A DNA stretch of 64,000 bases from Pseudomaricurvus hydrocarbonicus (GCF_011602365.1 NZ_JAAONZ010000003.1:372001-436000); one strand, 5' to 3'. Positions 18,145-27,297 are shown, counted from the first letter of the stretch. Made by a program: numbers and translations. The notes: generated by a model from the sequence alone, not told the origin.

Positions 18145-18717
18145 TCAGTGCAAGGCGGGTCGTAAGGGCAGGGATTTAACGATCCCGGCCTCAATGTCGA
18201 GCAGTTCGTCCATGCGCTGGTCGATTTCGGCTTGGGGGAAATATTCAGCGGCAAGATCGATGAACAGACGGTTGTGTTTCGCTTCCGATTTGGCAATGGC
18301 CTGGTAAAACTCCTGTAATTTTCCTGCGGGCAGGGCCTCGCCGACCAGGCCAAAGCGTTCACAACCACGGGCTTCAATGATGCCGGCGGTTAACAGGCGA
18401 TCCAGAAAATACACCTCGCTGCCTTTGCGCATCACTTTGCGGAAGGCGTTGATGTAGGGGTCCTTTTCATCCGCCCCCAGCTGCAGGCCGCGCTCGGTCA
18501 TAATTTTCACCACTTCGCGAAAGTGGGTCATTTCTTCGATGGAGAGATCGATCATGGCTTTGACCAGCTTGGTACGATCCGGGTAGTGCGACAACATGGA
18601 AATGGCCATGCCCGACGCCTTCTTTTCGGCGGCGGCGTGGTCGACCAGAAAAGCATCCATCTGCTCGATGACGATTTGAGCCCATTCGGGGGGAGTGTTG
18701 TAGCGCAGTTTGAACAT
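18145..18717 (-). CDS. miaE: tRNA-(ms2io6A37) hydroxylase MiaE
   Basis: A 190-residue ferritin-like diiron enzyme that hydroxylates the isopentenyl group of ms2i6A at position 37 of tRNAs reading U-starting codons, using O2. Helix-borne iron ligands are visible in DHAAAEKKASGMAI, LSIEEMTHFREV, IIEARGCERF and KSEAKHNRLF, in the order expected for four-helix diiron carboxylate proteins. Length and ends match the family. It is transcribed with the glycosyltransferase downstream and is divergent from fabV. A modest AGG site precedes the ATG at 18717. Confidence 0.95.
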   Translation of the reverse strand: MFKLRYNTPPEWAQIVIEQMDAFLVDHAAAEKKASGMAISMLSHYPDRTKLVKAMIDLSIEEMTHFREVVKIMTERGLQLGADEKDPYINAFRKVMRKGSEVYFLDRLLTAGIIEARGCERFGLVGEALPAGKLQEFYQAIAKSEAKHNRLFIDLAAEYFPQAEIDQRMDELLDIEAGIVKSLPLRPALH

Positions 18718-18949
18718 GGGTACAGCCTGGTGATTGTGGGGAATAGGGTGGGCATTATAGCCAGCCTGAACGGAAAATCAGACAGTTAGTTGGCCGCAAT
18801 GGAGGGAAATCACTGTTTTCTCGGACGTGGGTGACTATAATGTCCAGCCAGTGGCGCTTGAAATAGCCATCCATCTAGACCATAAATCGAGGCAGGGGAG
18901 TTGCTCCAATTGCCCGTTACTCCAGCAATCATTCTTACGGGATTGAAAC

Positions 18950-20137
18950 ATGATAATTAAACCCAAGGTTCGTGGCTTTATTTGTACAACGGCTCATCCA
19001 CAAGGTTGCGCTGCCCACGTTCAGGAGCAGATTGAATACATCAAAGACCAGGGCGCCATTGCCGGTGCGCCCAAGAATGTTCTGGTGATTGGCTGCTCCA
19101 ATGGTTATGGTTTGGCATCCCGGATTACAGCGGCCTTTGGTGGTGGTGCCAATACCTTAGGGGTGTGCTTTGAAAAGCCGCCGACCGAGAAGCGCACCGC
19201 TTCAGCCGGCTATTACAACACCGTCGCCTTTGAGAACGCTGCCAAGGCAGAGGGCTTGTACGCCGAAAGCATCAATGGCGATGCCTTTTCGGACGAATGC
19301 AAAGAGAAAGCCATTGCCCTGTTGAAAGAAAACATGGGTAAGGTGGACCTGATTGTCTACAGCCTGGGAGCGCCTCGTCGCCAGGACCCCAAAACCGGTG
19401 AAGTCTATTCCAGCGTGCTGAAGCCTATTAACGAAGGTTATACGGCGAAGAACCTGAACACCGATACCTTGACCATTACCGACATCACCGTCGAGCCGGC
19501 CAACGAAGAAGAGATTGTCCAGACCGTTAAAGTCATGGGCGGTGAAGATTGGGAGCTGTGGATTGAGGCGCTGAAAGAGGCGGATTTGCTGGCCGAAAAG
19601 TGCAACACCGTGGCCTACACCTACCTCGGTGAAAAATTGACCTGGCCTATTTATGGCCACGCCACCATCGGCAAAGCCAAAGAGGACCTCGATCGCGCGG
19701 CCAAAGCCATTAATGAACAGTTGGCCCCGGTGCATGGCAAGGCCAATGTCTCGGTGCTGAAGGCCCTGGTGACTCAGTCCAGCTCGGCGATTCCAATCAT
19801 GCCGCTGTACATCTCGCTGGTCTACAAGGTGATGAAAGAAGAGGGCACACACGAAGGCTGTATTGAGCAGTTGTACCGTTTGTTTACCGAAGGTTTGTAT
19901 GCGGACGCCCCACGCCTGGACGAGCAAAATCGCTATCGCATGGACAACCTTGAGTTGCGCCCCGAAACTCAGGCGAAGATCGAAGCTTTGTGGCCACAGG
20001 TGACCGAAGAAAACCTGTTCGATTTGACGGATTACAAGGGTTACAGCGAGGAATTTCTCAAGTTGTTCGGCTTTGGCTGGGACGGCGTTGATTATGAGAC
20101 CGATACGGACCCGATGGTTGAGGGTAACTTCAAGTAA
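18950..20137 (+). CDS. fabV: Enoyl-ACP reductase FabV
   Basis: A 395-residue FabV that reduces trans-2-enoyl-ACP with NADH in the last step of each fatty-acid elongation cycle. The N-terminus MIIKPKVRGFICTTAHPQGC is diagnostic. The NADH loop is VLVIGCSNGYGLASR (about 45-59), and catalytic Y235 and K244 lie in YGHATIGKAK with the family's Tyr-X8-Lys spacing. FabV enzymes are generally less sensitive to triclosan than FabI. No fabI is visible in the window. A TATAAT at 18836-18841 could be its -10. It has its own terminator. Confidence 0.97.
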   Translation: MIIKPKVRGFICTTAHPQGCAAHVQEQIEYIKDQGAIAGAPKNVLVIGCSNGYGLASRITAAFGGGANTLGVCFEKPPTEKRTASAGYYNTVAFENAAKAEGLYAESINGDAFSDECKEKAIALLKENMGKVDLIVYSLGAPRRQDPKTGEVYSSVLKPINEGYTAKNLNTDTLTITDITVEPANEEEIVQTVKVMGGEDWELWIEALKEADLLAEKCNTVAYTYLGEKLTWPIYGHATIGKAKEDLDRAAKAINEQLAPVHGKANVSVLKALVTQSSSAIPIMPLYISLVYKVMKEEGTHEGCIEQLYRLFTEGLYADAPRLDEQNRYRMDNLELRPETQAKIEALWPQVTEENLFDLTDYKGYSEEFLKLFGFGWDGVDYETDTDPMVEGNFK

Positions 20138-20166
20138 GCGGCAGTAATTGAGCTTGTTCTTCAGTT

Positions 20167-20194
20167 AAAACGGCCGAATCACTCGGCCGTTTTT
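20167..20194 (+). terminator. Rho-independent terminator of fabV
   Basis: AACGGCCGA (20169-20177), loop ATCAC, TCGGCCGTT, T-run; 30 nt after the stop codon. Confidence 0.92.
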
Positions 20195-20345
20195 GCATCT
20201 GTTTTTGCCAGGTTAGCCGGTTAAATCTGACAAATCTGCGTTTCAACTTTCCCTAAGCCCCCGTAAATTGTTAGCCTTGTCTGGTTCAGCCCCATTGTCA
20301 GGGTGGCTAAAGAGCCACCGAAGACTTCACGATGCAGGAATAGCT

Positions 20346-21236
20346 ATGGCCGACATACACACCACACTGGTTCATTTTGACCTGATTTACGATGAACCTG
20401 TTGTCCTTTCGCCTTTGGTTAAACGTATAACGGCCAACAACCCCAGCTTGTTTACCGGTCCGGGCACCAACACTTACCTCATCGGCACCGATCGCTTTAC
20501 GGTGGTCGATCCGGGACCCAACGAACCGGCGCACATTGAGGCGATTCTCAAGGCGACCGATGGCAAGATTGACCGGATTCTGGCGACCCACGGCCATGAG
20601 GACCACTCCCCGGCCGCTAAACCTCTGGCCGATGCCACCGGTGCACAGATGATTGGCCTGACGGTGAATCCGGATCTGGAGCATCTGGATACCACCTTTA
20701 CCCCTGAGCGGGATGTGGCAGACGGGGAAATCATTGATTGCGGTGACTATCAGATAAAAGCGATTTACACGCCTGGGCATCTTAAACGCCACGTCTGCTT
20801 TTTGCTGCAGCAAGAGCAAATGTTGTTTGCCGGGGATCATATTATGCAAGGAGCTACCGTGGTGATCATTCCGCCACACGGCGGTACCATGTGGGAATAC
20901 CTGGAGTCACTGGACAAGCTCAAAGGCACGGGCATCGAATTGCTGGCGCCGGCGCACGGACATTTGTTGTCCGACCCCGACAAGGTGTTTCAGGAGCTTT
21001 ACGACCACCGCTTGTCCCGTGAGCACAAGGCCTTGAGTGTGTTGCAATCCATGAAAAAAGGCACCATCGAAGAACTGGCACCGCTGGTCTACCCTGAGGT
21101 GGAAGGGGACTTGATCAAGGGCACACACATTGCCCTGTGGTCCCATTTGCAGAAGCTGGTTCACGATGGCAAGGCGACCAAGCACCACGAAAAACACTGG
21201 ATCGTGGGCGAAGAAATCTGGGAAATCATTGAGTAA
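20346..21236 (+). CDS. Metallo-beta-lactamase-fold hydrolase (LACTB2-like)
   Basis: About 296 residues. The zinc motif THGHEDHS (about 79-86), the later ligands in YTPGHLKRH and FAGDHIMQG, and PAHGHLL form a complete dinuclear MBL site. The C-terminal 70 residues (LSREHKALSVLQSM to IALWSHLQKL) resemble the winged-helix-like tail of LACTB2-type proteins, a group with nuclease or thioesterase-like activities. The exact substrate is not predictable. The start is the ATG at 20346 after AGGAATAGCT. An in-frame start at 20268 would add a nonconserved leader. No operon partner is evident. Confidence 0.85.
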   Translation: MADIHTTLVHFDLIYDEPVVLSPLVKRITANNPSLFTGPGTNTYLIGTDRFTVVDPGPNEPAHIEAILKATDGKIDRILATHGHEDHSPAAKPLADATGAQMIGLTVNPDLEHLDTTFTPERDVADGEIIDCGDYQIKAIYTPGHLKRHVCFLLQQEQMLFAGDHIMQGATVVIIPPHGGTMWEYLESLDKLKGTGIELLAPAHGHLLSDPDKVFQELYDHRLSREHKALSVLQSMKKGTIEELAPLVYPEVEGDLIKGTHIALWSHLQKLVHDGKATKHHEKHWIVGEEIWEIIE

Positions 21237-21366
21237 GTTTCTGCCGTAATTGCGGGAATTGTTTGACGGCAAGGTGCTGCGGCCCTGCATCAGCGACAGG
21301 CCCTAACTCAGCCACATGCCGCTAGTAGAGTCTGAACCCATCCATTATTTTAAGGAGAAACTACCC

Positions 21367-22410
21367 ATGGAATACCGCCAATTAGGTAAAACCGACGTCC
21401 AAGTTAGTGCCATTGCCTTGGGGACCATGACCTGGGGGCAGCAGAATACCGAGGCGCAGGCGTTTGAGCAGATGGATTATGCCCTGACGCGAGGAGTGAA
21501 TTTTTTTGATACGGCGGAGATGTACCCTGTGCCGCCTCGCGCGGAGACCTTCGGTCTGACCGAAACGTACATCGGTAACTGGCTGGCCAGCCGCGGGGCG
21601 CGGGACAAGATCGTTCTGGCGAGCAAGGTCACCGGGCGCGGCGACAACAATCCGGGCGTCCAGCACGTTCGCGGTGGGCCGCGGCTCAGCAAGGCCCACA
21701 TCCAGCAGGCCATCGATTCGTCTTTGCAGCGCTTGCAGACTGATTATCTCGATCTTTACCAGTTGCACTGGCCGGAGCGTGAGACCAACTTTTTTGGCAA
21801 GCTGGATTATCGCCATGGCGCTGACGATGGCATCTCGTTGCGAGAGACGCTGGAGGCGCTGGCGGAATTGGTGCAGCAGGGCAAGGTGCGCCACATTGGT
21901 CTGTCGAATGAGACGCCCTGGGGGGCGATGAGCTACTTGTCGCTGGCCAAAGAGTTTGATTTGCCCGTTCCGGTGTCTATTCAAAACCCATATTGCCTGG
22001 TGAATCGCAGCTATGAAATTGGCCTGGCGGAGGTTTCCATGCGTGAGCAGATGGGGCTGCTGGCCTATTCTCCGCTCGGCGGAGGCGTGTTGAGTGGCAA
22101 GTACCTGCATGGCCAGCGGCCGGAAGGAGCCCGGATGACGCTGTTCGAGCGGTTTACCCGCTACAGTAATGAGCGCACCGAGGCCGCCGTGGCCGACTAT
22201 GTGGCGCTGGCCCGGAAATACGGGCTGGACCCCGCGCAAATGGCGCTGGCGTTTGTTACCCGTCAGGAGTTTGTCACCAGCAATATCATTGGGGCGACCT
22301 CAATGGCGCAGTTAAAGTCCAACATCGACAGCTGGGATCTGGTTCTGGAGCCGGAACTGCAGGCGGACATCGAGGAAATACACCGGAGAAATCCGAATTC
22401 TGCGCCATAA
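21367..22410 (+). CDS. tas: NADP(H)-dependent aldo/keto reductase, Tas-like
   Basis: A 347-residue TIM-barrel oxidoreductase. The beginning MEYRQLGKTDVQVSAIALGT, the catalytic tetrad motif region FFDTAEMYPVPP (Asp and Tyr), LASKVTGRG (Lys), LYQLHWPER (His) and the cofactor-binding ASSMAQLKSN-type end (here IIGATSMAQLKSNIDSW) match the Tas branch. Such enzymes reduce aldehydes and ketones in the cytoplasm, and the physiological substrate of Tas is unknown. AAGGAGAAACTACCC gives an excellent ribosome binding site before ATG 21367, favoured over an in-frame ATG at 21316. Apparently a single gene. Confidence 0.92.
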   Translation: MEYRQLGKTDVQVSAIALGTMTWGQQNTEAQAFEQMDYALTRGVNFFDTAEMYPVPPRAETFGLTETYIGNWLASRGARDKIVLASKVTGRGDNNPGVQHVRGGPRLSKAHIQQAIDSSLQRLQTDYLDLYQLHWPERETNFFGKLDYRHGADDGISLRETLEALAELVQQGKVRHIGLSNETPWGAMSYLSLAKEFDLPVPVSIQNPYCLVNRSYEIGLAEVSMREQMGLLAYSPLGGGVLSGKYLHGQRPEGARMTLFERFTRYSNERTEAAVADYVALARKYGLDPAQMALAFVTRQEFVTSNIIGATSMAQLKSNIDSWDLVLEPELQADIEEIHRRNPNSAP

Positions 22411-22488
22411 GCACTGGCATTGGTGGGGGTCTGATGTAGGGTGTCTATACTGTAAAAAAGCGTTCATTCACCGGGAGGAAGGCACACC

Positions 22489-22719
22489 ATGGACACCAGT
22501 CTGCACTCAATGACGACGTTGTTTCAGCAATTGGGCTTGCCCCATCAAGACAGTGATATTGAGGGCTTCATTGCCCAGCATCGCCTGGAAAAAAGCCAGG
22601 CACTGGCGGAGGCGTCGTTTTGGAATGCCAACCAGGCCCGCTTCCTGAAAGAGGCGCTGGAAGATGACGCAGACTGGGCTGAAGTCGTGGACCAGCTGGA
22701 TGCGCGTTTGCGTTATTAA
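22489..22719 (+). CDS. DUF2789 family small protein
   Basis: A 76-residue, acidic, all-helical protein. It starts MDTSLHSMTTLFQQLGLPHQ and has SFWNANQARFLKEALEDDADWAEVVDQLDARL, the conserved pattern of DUF2789. No signal peptide or cysteines. Function unknown in the family. GGGAGGAAGGCACACC provides a strong ribosome binding site. It lies 78 bp after the aldo/keto reductase gene and may be read with it. Confidence 0.88.
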   Translation: MDTSLHSMTTLFQQLGLPHQDSDIEGFIAQHRLEKSQALAEASFWNANQARFLKEALEDDADWAEVVDQLDARLRY

Positions 22720-23021
22720 GCGGCTCCGTCCGATTCGAGGCTGGCCTCTGAGTCAAGCCCGGCCCCTCCCTCTGGTCCCCCCCAGATCCTGCCAATGCCT
22801 CTGGAGGACGACAGGCCCGCTGCTCCGGGGATCTCTCATCCCCGCCGGTATGAGCGCCTGCGGGGCGCTCTGGCGCAGGTTGATTTAGGGATTTGTCAGC
22901 CAGATCCGGTTTTACCCACCCTTATCTGCCGAATAAAGAAAAGAAAATGGCATGGGAACTTGTGTCGGGGTTAGGGCGTCAGTAACATACCGCTTTTGCT
23001 TTACCCTGACGGAGATAGTGC
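22720..23021. other. Intergenic region upstream of dapA
   Basis: About 300 bp without a supported gene. Small frames lack ribosome binding sites. It presumably carries the promoter of the dapA-bamC operon, but I see no strong sigma-70 match. Confidence 0.35.
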
Positions 23022-23897
23022 ATGTTTCAAGGCAGTATGGTTGCCCTGGTAACCCCAATGACAGCAGATGGCCAGCTGGACTGGGAAGGACTCCATAAAT
23101 TAGTGGACTGGCACCTGGAAAAAGGTACCCATGCCATTGTTGCAGTGGGTACGACGGGGGAGTCCGCTACGTTAAACGTCAGTGAGCACCTGCAGGTCAT
23201 CCGAAAGGTGGTTGACCAGGTTAATGGGCGTATTCCGGTGATTGCCGGGACCGGCGCAAACTCTACCTCCGAAGCGATTGAGCTCTCTCTGTCCGCCAAA
23301 GGGGCGGGTGCGGATGCCGGCTTATCCGTCACGCCTTATTACAACAAGCCTACCCAGGAGGGCTTGTTTCTCCATCATCAGGCCATAGCCAAAGCGGTAG
23401 CGTTGCCGCAGATGCTTTATAACGTACCGGGTCGTACCGGTGTGGATATGCTGCCTGAGACCATTGCCCGCCTGTCGGCCATTGACAATATCATTGGTGT
23501 GAAAGAAGCGACCGGTGAGCTGGACCGCGTCAGCTGGTTGCTGGAGAACACCCCGGATGATTTCCTGGTGGTTTCTGGTGATGACTTGACGGCGGTAGAG
23601 CTGATGCTACTGGGTGGTAAAGGCAACATCAGTGTCACGGCCAACGTCGCGCCGGCGGAAATCGCGAAAATGTGTGAGTTGGCGATCGCTGGCAAAGCCG
23701 ACGAAGCCCGGGCGATTCACCAGCGCTTACTGCCGGTGCACCATGCGATGTTTGTGGAATCCAATCCGATTCCCGTGAAATGGGCTGTGGCTGAGATGGG
23801 CCTGATGCAGGCTGGAATACGTTTGCCTTTGACGCCATTAGCGGATAGCTATCATCAGCAGGTACGCGATGCCCTGAAGGGCGCTGATCTACTGTAA
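23022..23897 (+). CDS. dapA: 4-hydroxy-tetrahydrodipicolinate synthase
   Basis: A 291-residue DapA that condenses pyruvate with aspartate semialdehyde, the first step of lysine and diaminopimelate synthesis. The Schiff-base lysine is K161 (GVKEATG). Also seen are VGTTGESATL (pyruvate pocket), AGTGANST, and YYNKPTQEGL plus YNVPGRTG with the catalytic tyrosine. Length and ends are standard. It is followed 41 bp later by bamC, a conserved dapA-bamC arrangement in gammaproteobacteria. GACGGAGATAGTGC precedes the ATG. Feedback control by lysine is known for many DapA enzymes and cannot be judged here. Confidence 0.97.
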   Translation: MFQGSMVALVTPMTADGQLDWEGLHKLVDWHLEKGTHAIVAVGTTGESATLNVSEHLQVIRKVVDQVNGRIPVIAGTGANSTSEAIELSLSAKGAGADAGLSVTPYYNKPTQEGLFLHHQAIAKAVALPQMLYNVPGRTGVDMLPETIARLSAIDNIIGVKEATGELDRVSWLLENTPDDFLVVSGDDLTAVELMLLGGKGNISVTANVAPAEIAKMCELAIAGKADEARAIHQRLLPVHHAMFVESNPIPVKWAVAEMGLMQAGIRLPLTPLADSYHQQVRDALKGADLL

Positions 23898-23938
23898 GAT
23901 TCTGATCCAAGATCCTTTGATGACAAGATGAAAAAATA

Positions 23939-25120
23939 ATGATGAATCGTTTGGTTTTGCGTGTCGCTTTGTTGGCCGCGGTTGGGGGTGTGTCGGGTTG
24001 TAGTTCACTGTTTGGTCAGGAAGGCTTTTTTCGTGACCGTGGCGATGACTATTTGAATGCCGATATGGTTCCCCCTATGAAGTTGCCTGCAGGTGTCAGT
24101 GAGCAAGGCATTCAGCAGTTGTATGTGGTTCCCCAAATCAGCAATAAAGAGGTGGACTTCAGTGGCACTTTTGAGGTGCCCCGGCCGCAAGCGCTTTCAG
24201 ACAGTGCCTTTACCGATCGGGTAAAAATTCAGAAGCTGGGTGAAAAACGCTGGATTCTGGTCAGTGCCTCTCCAGCCGAAGTCTGGCCTCAAGTGAGAAG
24301 CTTTCTGTCCAGAAATAATCTGGAAGTGGTCTACACGGATGCCACCAACGGGGTCATTGAAACCGGCTGGCTGAAGTTCAAAGGGGATGAAGAATTCAAA
24401 GACAAGTATCGCCTTCAAATTGAGCAGGGTGTGCAGCCCGACAGCACTGAAATTCATGTGTTGCACATGAGTGTGGCGCAGGACACTCCCGGGCGCGGGC
24501 AGGTAAACTGGCCGGCTTCATCGGCCAATCTGGAGCGTGAAGCCTGGATGATGGATGAGCTGGCAGCCACCATCGCCAGTGACGGGGGTAGTGGGCAGGC
24601 GGCCTCGCTGCTGGCTCAAACCATTGGCTTGAGCGGCAAGGTTAATCTGGAAGCGGGTCAGGGCGAGCCTTACTTGCACCTGATGCTGGATTACGCCCGT
24701 GCCTGGGCGACGGTAGGTCATGCCGTCAATCAGGATGGTTTCACTCTGTGGGAAAGTGACGATGTGGTCGGTGTTTACTATGTCAACTTTGACCCTGCAG
24801 CCACCGAAGAGGGTGACGATGAGCCCGGTTTCTTCAGTGGATTGTTTGGTGGCGATGAAGAGCCGCGCGCCTCCAGTCCATATTCTCTGAGAGAAGTCCT
24901 GGCGCATTTGCAACTCGATGATACGGCCGAGAATCGTCAGATTTTCAGCAGCGTGTCGAGCACATCGGCTGAAAAGTTAAAAGATGTTCCGGGTTACCTG
25001 GTGGTCGTTCGCGGTAGCGGCGATGACATCAAAGTCCGAATTCGCGACGGTTACGCGCGTAACCTGCCGGCTCGGGATGCGAAAAAACTGCTGAATATCA
25101 TTCGTAACAACCTGATTTAA
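23939..25120 (+). CDS. bamC: Outer-membrane assembly lipoprotein BamC
   Basis: A 393-residue lipoprotein of the beta-barrel assembly (BAM) complex. The signal peptide ends in VSGC (lipobox, acylated Cys near 21). An unstructured region (about 22-90, PPMKLPAGVSEQGIQQLYVV) contacts BamD in E. coli. Two helix-grip domains follow: RWILVSASPAEVWPQVRSFL onward, and YLHLMLDYARAWATVGHAV onward. An insertion of acidic and Phe-rich residues (EEGDDEPGFFSGLFGGDEE) sits inside the second domain, longer than in E. coli. Two in-frame ATGs (23939, 23942) are equally plausible. Same operon as dapA. Confidence 0.92.
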   Translation: MMNRLVLRVALLAAVGGVSGCSSLFGQEGFFRDRGDDYLNADMVPPMKLPAGVSEQGIQQLYVVPQISNKEVDFSGTFEVPRPQALSDSAFTDRVKIQKLGEKRWILVSASPAEVWPQVRSFLSRNNLEVVYTDATNGVIETGWLKFKGDEEFKDKYRLQIEQGVQPDSTEIHVLHMSVAQDTPGRGQVNWPASSANLEREAWMMDELAATIASDGGSGQAASLLAQTIGLSGKVNLEAGQGEPYLHLMLDYARAWATVGHAVNQDGFTLWESDDVVGVYYVNFDPAATEEGDDEPGFFSGLFGGDEEPRASSPYSLREVLAHLQLDDTAENRQIFSSVSSTSAEKLKDVPGYLVVVRGSGDDIKVRIRDGYARNLPARDAKKLLNIIRNNLI

Positions 25121-25134
25121 TCCCAGTGGCGGCG

Positions 25135-25890
25135 ATGAGGTTTGCTTCGCTGGGAAGTGGCAGCCGGGGTAACGGCACTCTGGTTGAGTGGCGGGATCAC
25201 CTTTTATTGGTTGATTGTGGTTTCACTATCAAAGAGGTGGAGCGGCGTATCGAGCGGTTGGGTCGGTCTGTGGCTGACGTTACCGCCATTCTGGTGACGC
25301 ATGAGCACGCCGATCACTTGAAAGGCGTGCCGCCACTAGCGCGTAAATACAAGTTGCCGGTGTACATGACGCCGGGGACTTTTCACAGCCGGGATCTCGG
25401 CAAATTGTCTGAGTTAAACCTGATTCAGGGTTATCAGTCCTTTCATTTTGGGGATTTGGAGGTCCAGCCTGTTGCTGTTCCGCACGATGCCCGGGAGCCC
25501 GCCCAGTTTATTTTTCAGGCCGACGGTAAGCGCCTGGGGATCTTAACGGACCTTGGCAGTATCAGCGCGCATGTAGAAGCCTACTTCTACAACTGCGATG
25601 CGCTTCTGTTGGAGGCTAATCACGATCCGCAGATGTTGGCCTACGGCCCGTACCCGCCCTCTCTCAAGCAGAGAGTCGGTGGACCTTGGGGGCATTTGAG
25701 CAATCAGCAGGCGGCTGGCTTTTTGACGCGGGCAGATGCCGAGCGCCTGAAATGTCTGGTCGTGGGGCACATCAGCCAGAAGAACAACTCCCTTGATCGT
25801 GCCCAGGAAGTTCTGGCAGAGGTGACTGCGAGCATTGAGCAGGTCACTTATGCCTGTCAGGACGAAGGGTTCGACTGGATCCAGGTCTGA
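25135..25890 (+). CDS. Metallo-beta-lactamase-fold hydrolase (YycJ/WalJ type)
   Basis: About 251 residues, with a complete MBL zinc site: THEHADHLKG, VPHDAREP, TDLGS and LEANHDPQML. This HxHxDH-to-ANHD pattern is that of YycJ/WalJ-like putative exonucleases. The N-terminus MRFASLGSGSRGNGTLVE is typical. It follows bamC by 14 bp, a placement seen in many relatives where purC then follows, but purC is absent here. ATG at 25135 matches the family start. GTG at 25126 is the alternative. DNA repair or coordination of division has been suggested for the family. Not assignable here. Confidence 0.85.
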   Translation: MRFASLGSGSRGNGTLVEWRDHLLLVDCGFTIKEVERRIERLGRSVADVTAILVTHEHADHLKGVPPLARKYKLPVYMTPGTFHSRDLGKLSELNLIQGYQSFHFGDLEVQPVAVPHDAREPAQFIFQADGKRLGILTDLGSISAHVEAYFYNCDALLLEANHDPQMLAYGPYPPSLKQRVGGPWGHLSNQQAAGFLTRADAERLKCLVVGHISQKNNSLDRAQEVLAEVTASIEQVTYACQDEGFDWIQV

Positions 25891-26381
25891 GGTGCGTGAG
25901 TGCGACCCAGGTCATGCGTGTAAATGCCGGCTAGTGGGTGCACACTTTCGCGCTTCATTATTGGCAACCTGTCAGACCTGACAGCTTTTGTCCACATCTG
26001 CACTATTTATTTTTGAGCTTTCGCCTGAATCTATTGCTATCCCGATAAAACCTTTGCAAAAAAATGTAACTCACTGAAGCATAAAGAAAAACCCTTATGT
26101 GGTCACATTGTATCCAGGTTGTCATAAGTCTGTGACAGCGGGGGGTCAGGGCAGATGCCCAAGCGGGATCCACAGAGTTATCCACAGTTACAGTGGATAA
26201 CTCATGATTTATGACTGATGCTTTCGGCGACAAGGTTGTGGTGAGCGGGCCTATTCGATGCCAATACGATGTTGTCATCTCATAATTAAGGGGGCCGCTG
26301 ACTTTATCGAAGGTCTTAAATATGGTTTGATTGAAAGCTTAAACCAGAAAGTCTCAATCTTTGAGCAGGAGGCAAGAAGAC
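25891..26381. other. Intergenic region with palindromes and DnaA-box-like sites
   Basis: About 490 bp without a supported gene. It contains the palindrome CTGTCAG-AC-CTGACAG (25969-25984), a TTGTCCACA near 25988, an A/T-rich stretch (about 26000-26100) and the inverted DnaA-box pair at 26175-26203. Confidence 0.6.
26175..26203. promoter_or_regulatory. Inverted pair of DnaA-box-like sequences
   Basis: GAGTTATCCAC (26175-26185) and GTGGATAACTC (26193-26203) form a perfect 11-bp inverted repeat with a 7-nt spacer. The first arm includes TTATCCACA (26178-26186), a perfect DnaA box. The second contains TTATCCACT on the minus strand. It may be a DnaA-responsive operator or titration site. Nothing else here looks like oriC. 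Confidence 0.6.
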
Positions 26382-26666
26382 GTGATAACAGTGGATGAAC
26401 GCCGTCAATTTGAGCGCAAACCGACTTCTATAAGAGTTGAGATGACGCACCCGGCTTTTGGCACCATCATTGGGTTTGCCAGGGATATCTCCGATGGTGG
26501 AGCGTCAGTTCTGATTGAAAATTATCAGGTGCCGCCGGTGGGTACCATCGTCGAAGTGCGTTTCAAAAAGATGGTTGGGCCCATTAATGCCGAGCCCGTC
26601 AAGATGCAGATTGTGCATCACCACCGAAATACGGCCGGCTTGATGTTTATCCCCGACAATCTTTAA
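26382..26666 (+). CDS. PilZ-domain protein
   Basis: A 94-residue single-domain PilZ protein, expected to bind cyclic di-GMP. The motif RRQFERK near the N-terminus supplies RxxxR, and DISDGGASV supplies the (D/N)xSxxG loop, so both halves of the ligand site are intact. It would act as a cytoplasmic adaptor in motility, adhesion or polysaccharide control, but no target is adjacent. The GTG start at 26382 is chosen because AGGAGG lies 9 nt upstream. A TTG at 26361 would overlap that site. Upstream DNA carries the inverted DnaA-box pair. Confidence 0.9.
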   Translation: MITVDERRQFERKPTSIRVEMTHPAFGTIIGFARDISDGGASVLIENYQVPPVGTIVEVRFKKMVGPINAEPVKMQIVHHHRNTAGLMFIPDNL

Positions 26667-26754
26667 CCTATTGCCCGGACTGTCAGAGGCATTGGCCGCT
26701 GAATAGTCCATGCAGTTTGACGGGGGGATTCATTAAGGCTTTGTTCAGTCTCTT

Positions 26755-27297
26755 TCAGCGACACTGTCCAGGCAGCTGCAGTTTACTGCTGCTGTTTTGT
26801 TGCAGTTGGTGCAGATCACCGCACTCCAAAACGGGGTTGTTCTCCAGTTTGACTTCTTTCAGGGCGGGAAGGGTCAGCAGCTCTGGCACCTGAACCAGGT
26901 GATTGTCATTGAGTATGACGACTTCCAGTTTGGACAGGTGCTGCAGCGGCGTGATGCTCGAAATCTGGTTATTTTCCAGGTTGATTTCACGAAGGTTGGT
27001 GAAGGCTTCCAAACCTTTCAGGCTGGTTAGGCCGGCATGGCTGCAAATTAGGCGGGTGACTTCGGCAAACGTTGTGAAATTGCCGTCTTTGATCATCTGG
27101 TCCAGGCAGTTCCTGAGGTTGGGGTCTTCGGTTGTAAAGTCTGTCAACAGACCTTGTGGTGAATACATCACCGTTTCGTTGAAGGTCATTTGGTAGCGGC
27201 TGCAGGCTGTAAGGCCAAAAGCGAGTGCCAGCGACGTCACCACGATAGTTGTTATGTTGTTAAAACGGTTGAGGGCTGCGGTTAGGCCTTGTTTCAT
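26755..27297 (-). CDS. Leucine-rich-repeat lipoprotein
   Basis: About 180 residues. A lipoprotein signal (TTIVVTSLALAFGLTAC, lipobox LTAC) is followed by a linker and 4-5 leucine-rich repeats of about 22 residues: LTSLKGLEAFTNLREINLEN, ISSITPLQHLSKLEVVILND and HLVQVPELLTLPALKEVKLE. The repeats have the internalin-like L..L..L..L.L.. spacing, with a Cys-capped C-terminus (LECGDL...PGQC). It is probably an envelope-anchored binding protein, ligand unknown. The ATG at 27297 is preferred, as AGGACAGCTTC lies just upstream. An in-frame start at 27390 would put the signal peptide too far inside. No retention Asp at +2 (CSR), so outer-membrane sorting is expected. Confidence 0.82.
   Translation of the reverse strand: MKQGLTAALNRFNNITTIVVTSLALAFGLTACSRYQMTFNETVMYSPQGLLTDFTTEDPNLRNCLDQMIKDGNFTTFAEVTRLICSHAGLTSLKGLEAFTNLREINLENNQISSITPLQHLSKLEVVILNDNHLVQVPELLTLPALKEVKLENNPVLECGDLHQLQQNSSSKLQLPGQCR

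Noticed and set aside
25891-26381. Possible chromosomal origin because of DnaA boxes and A/T-rich DNA.
   Set aside because: Too few boxes, and none of dnaA, dnaN, gidA, parAB or rpmH are nearby.
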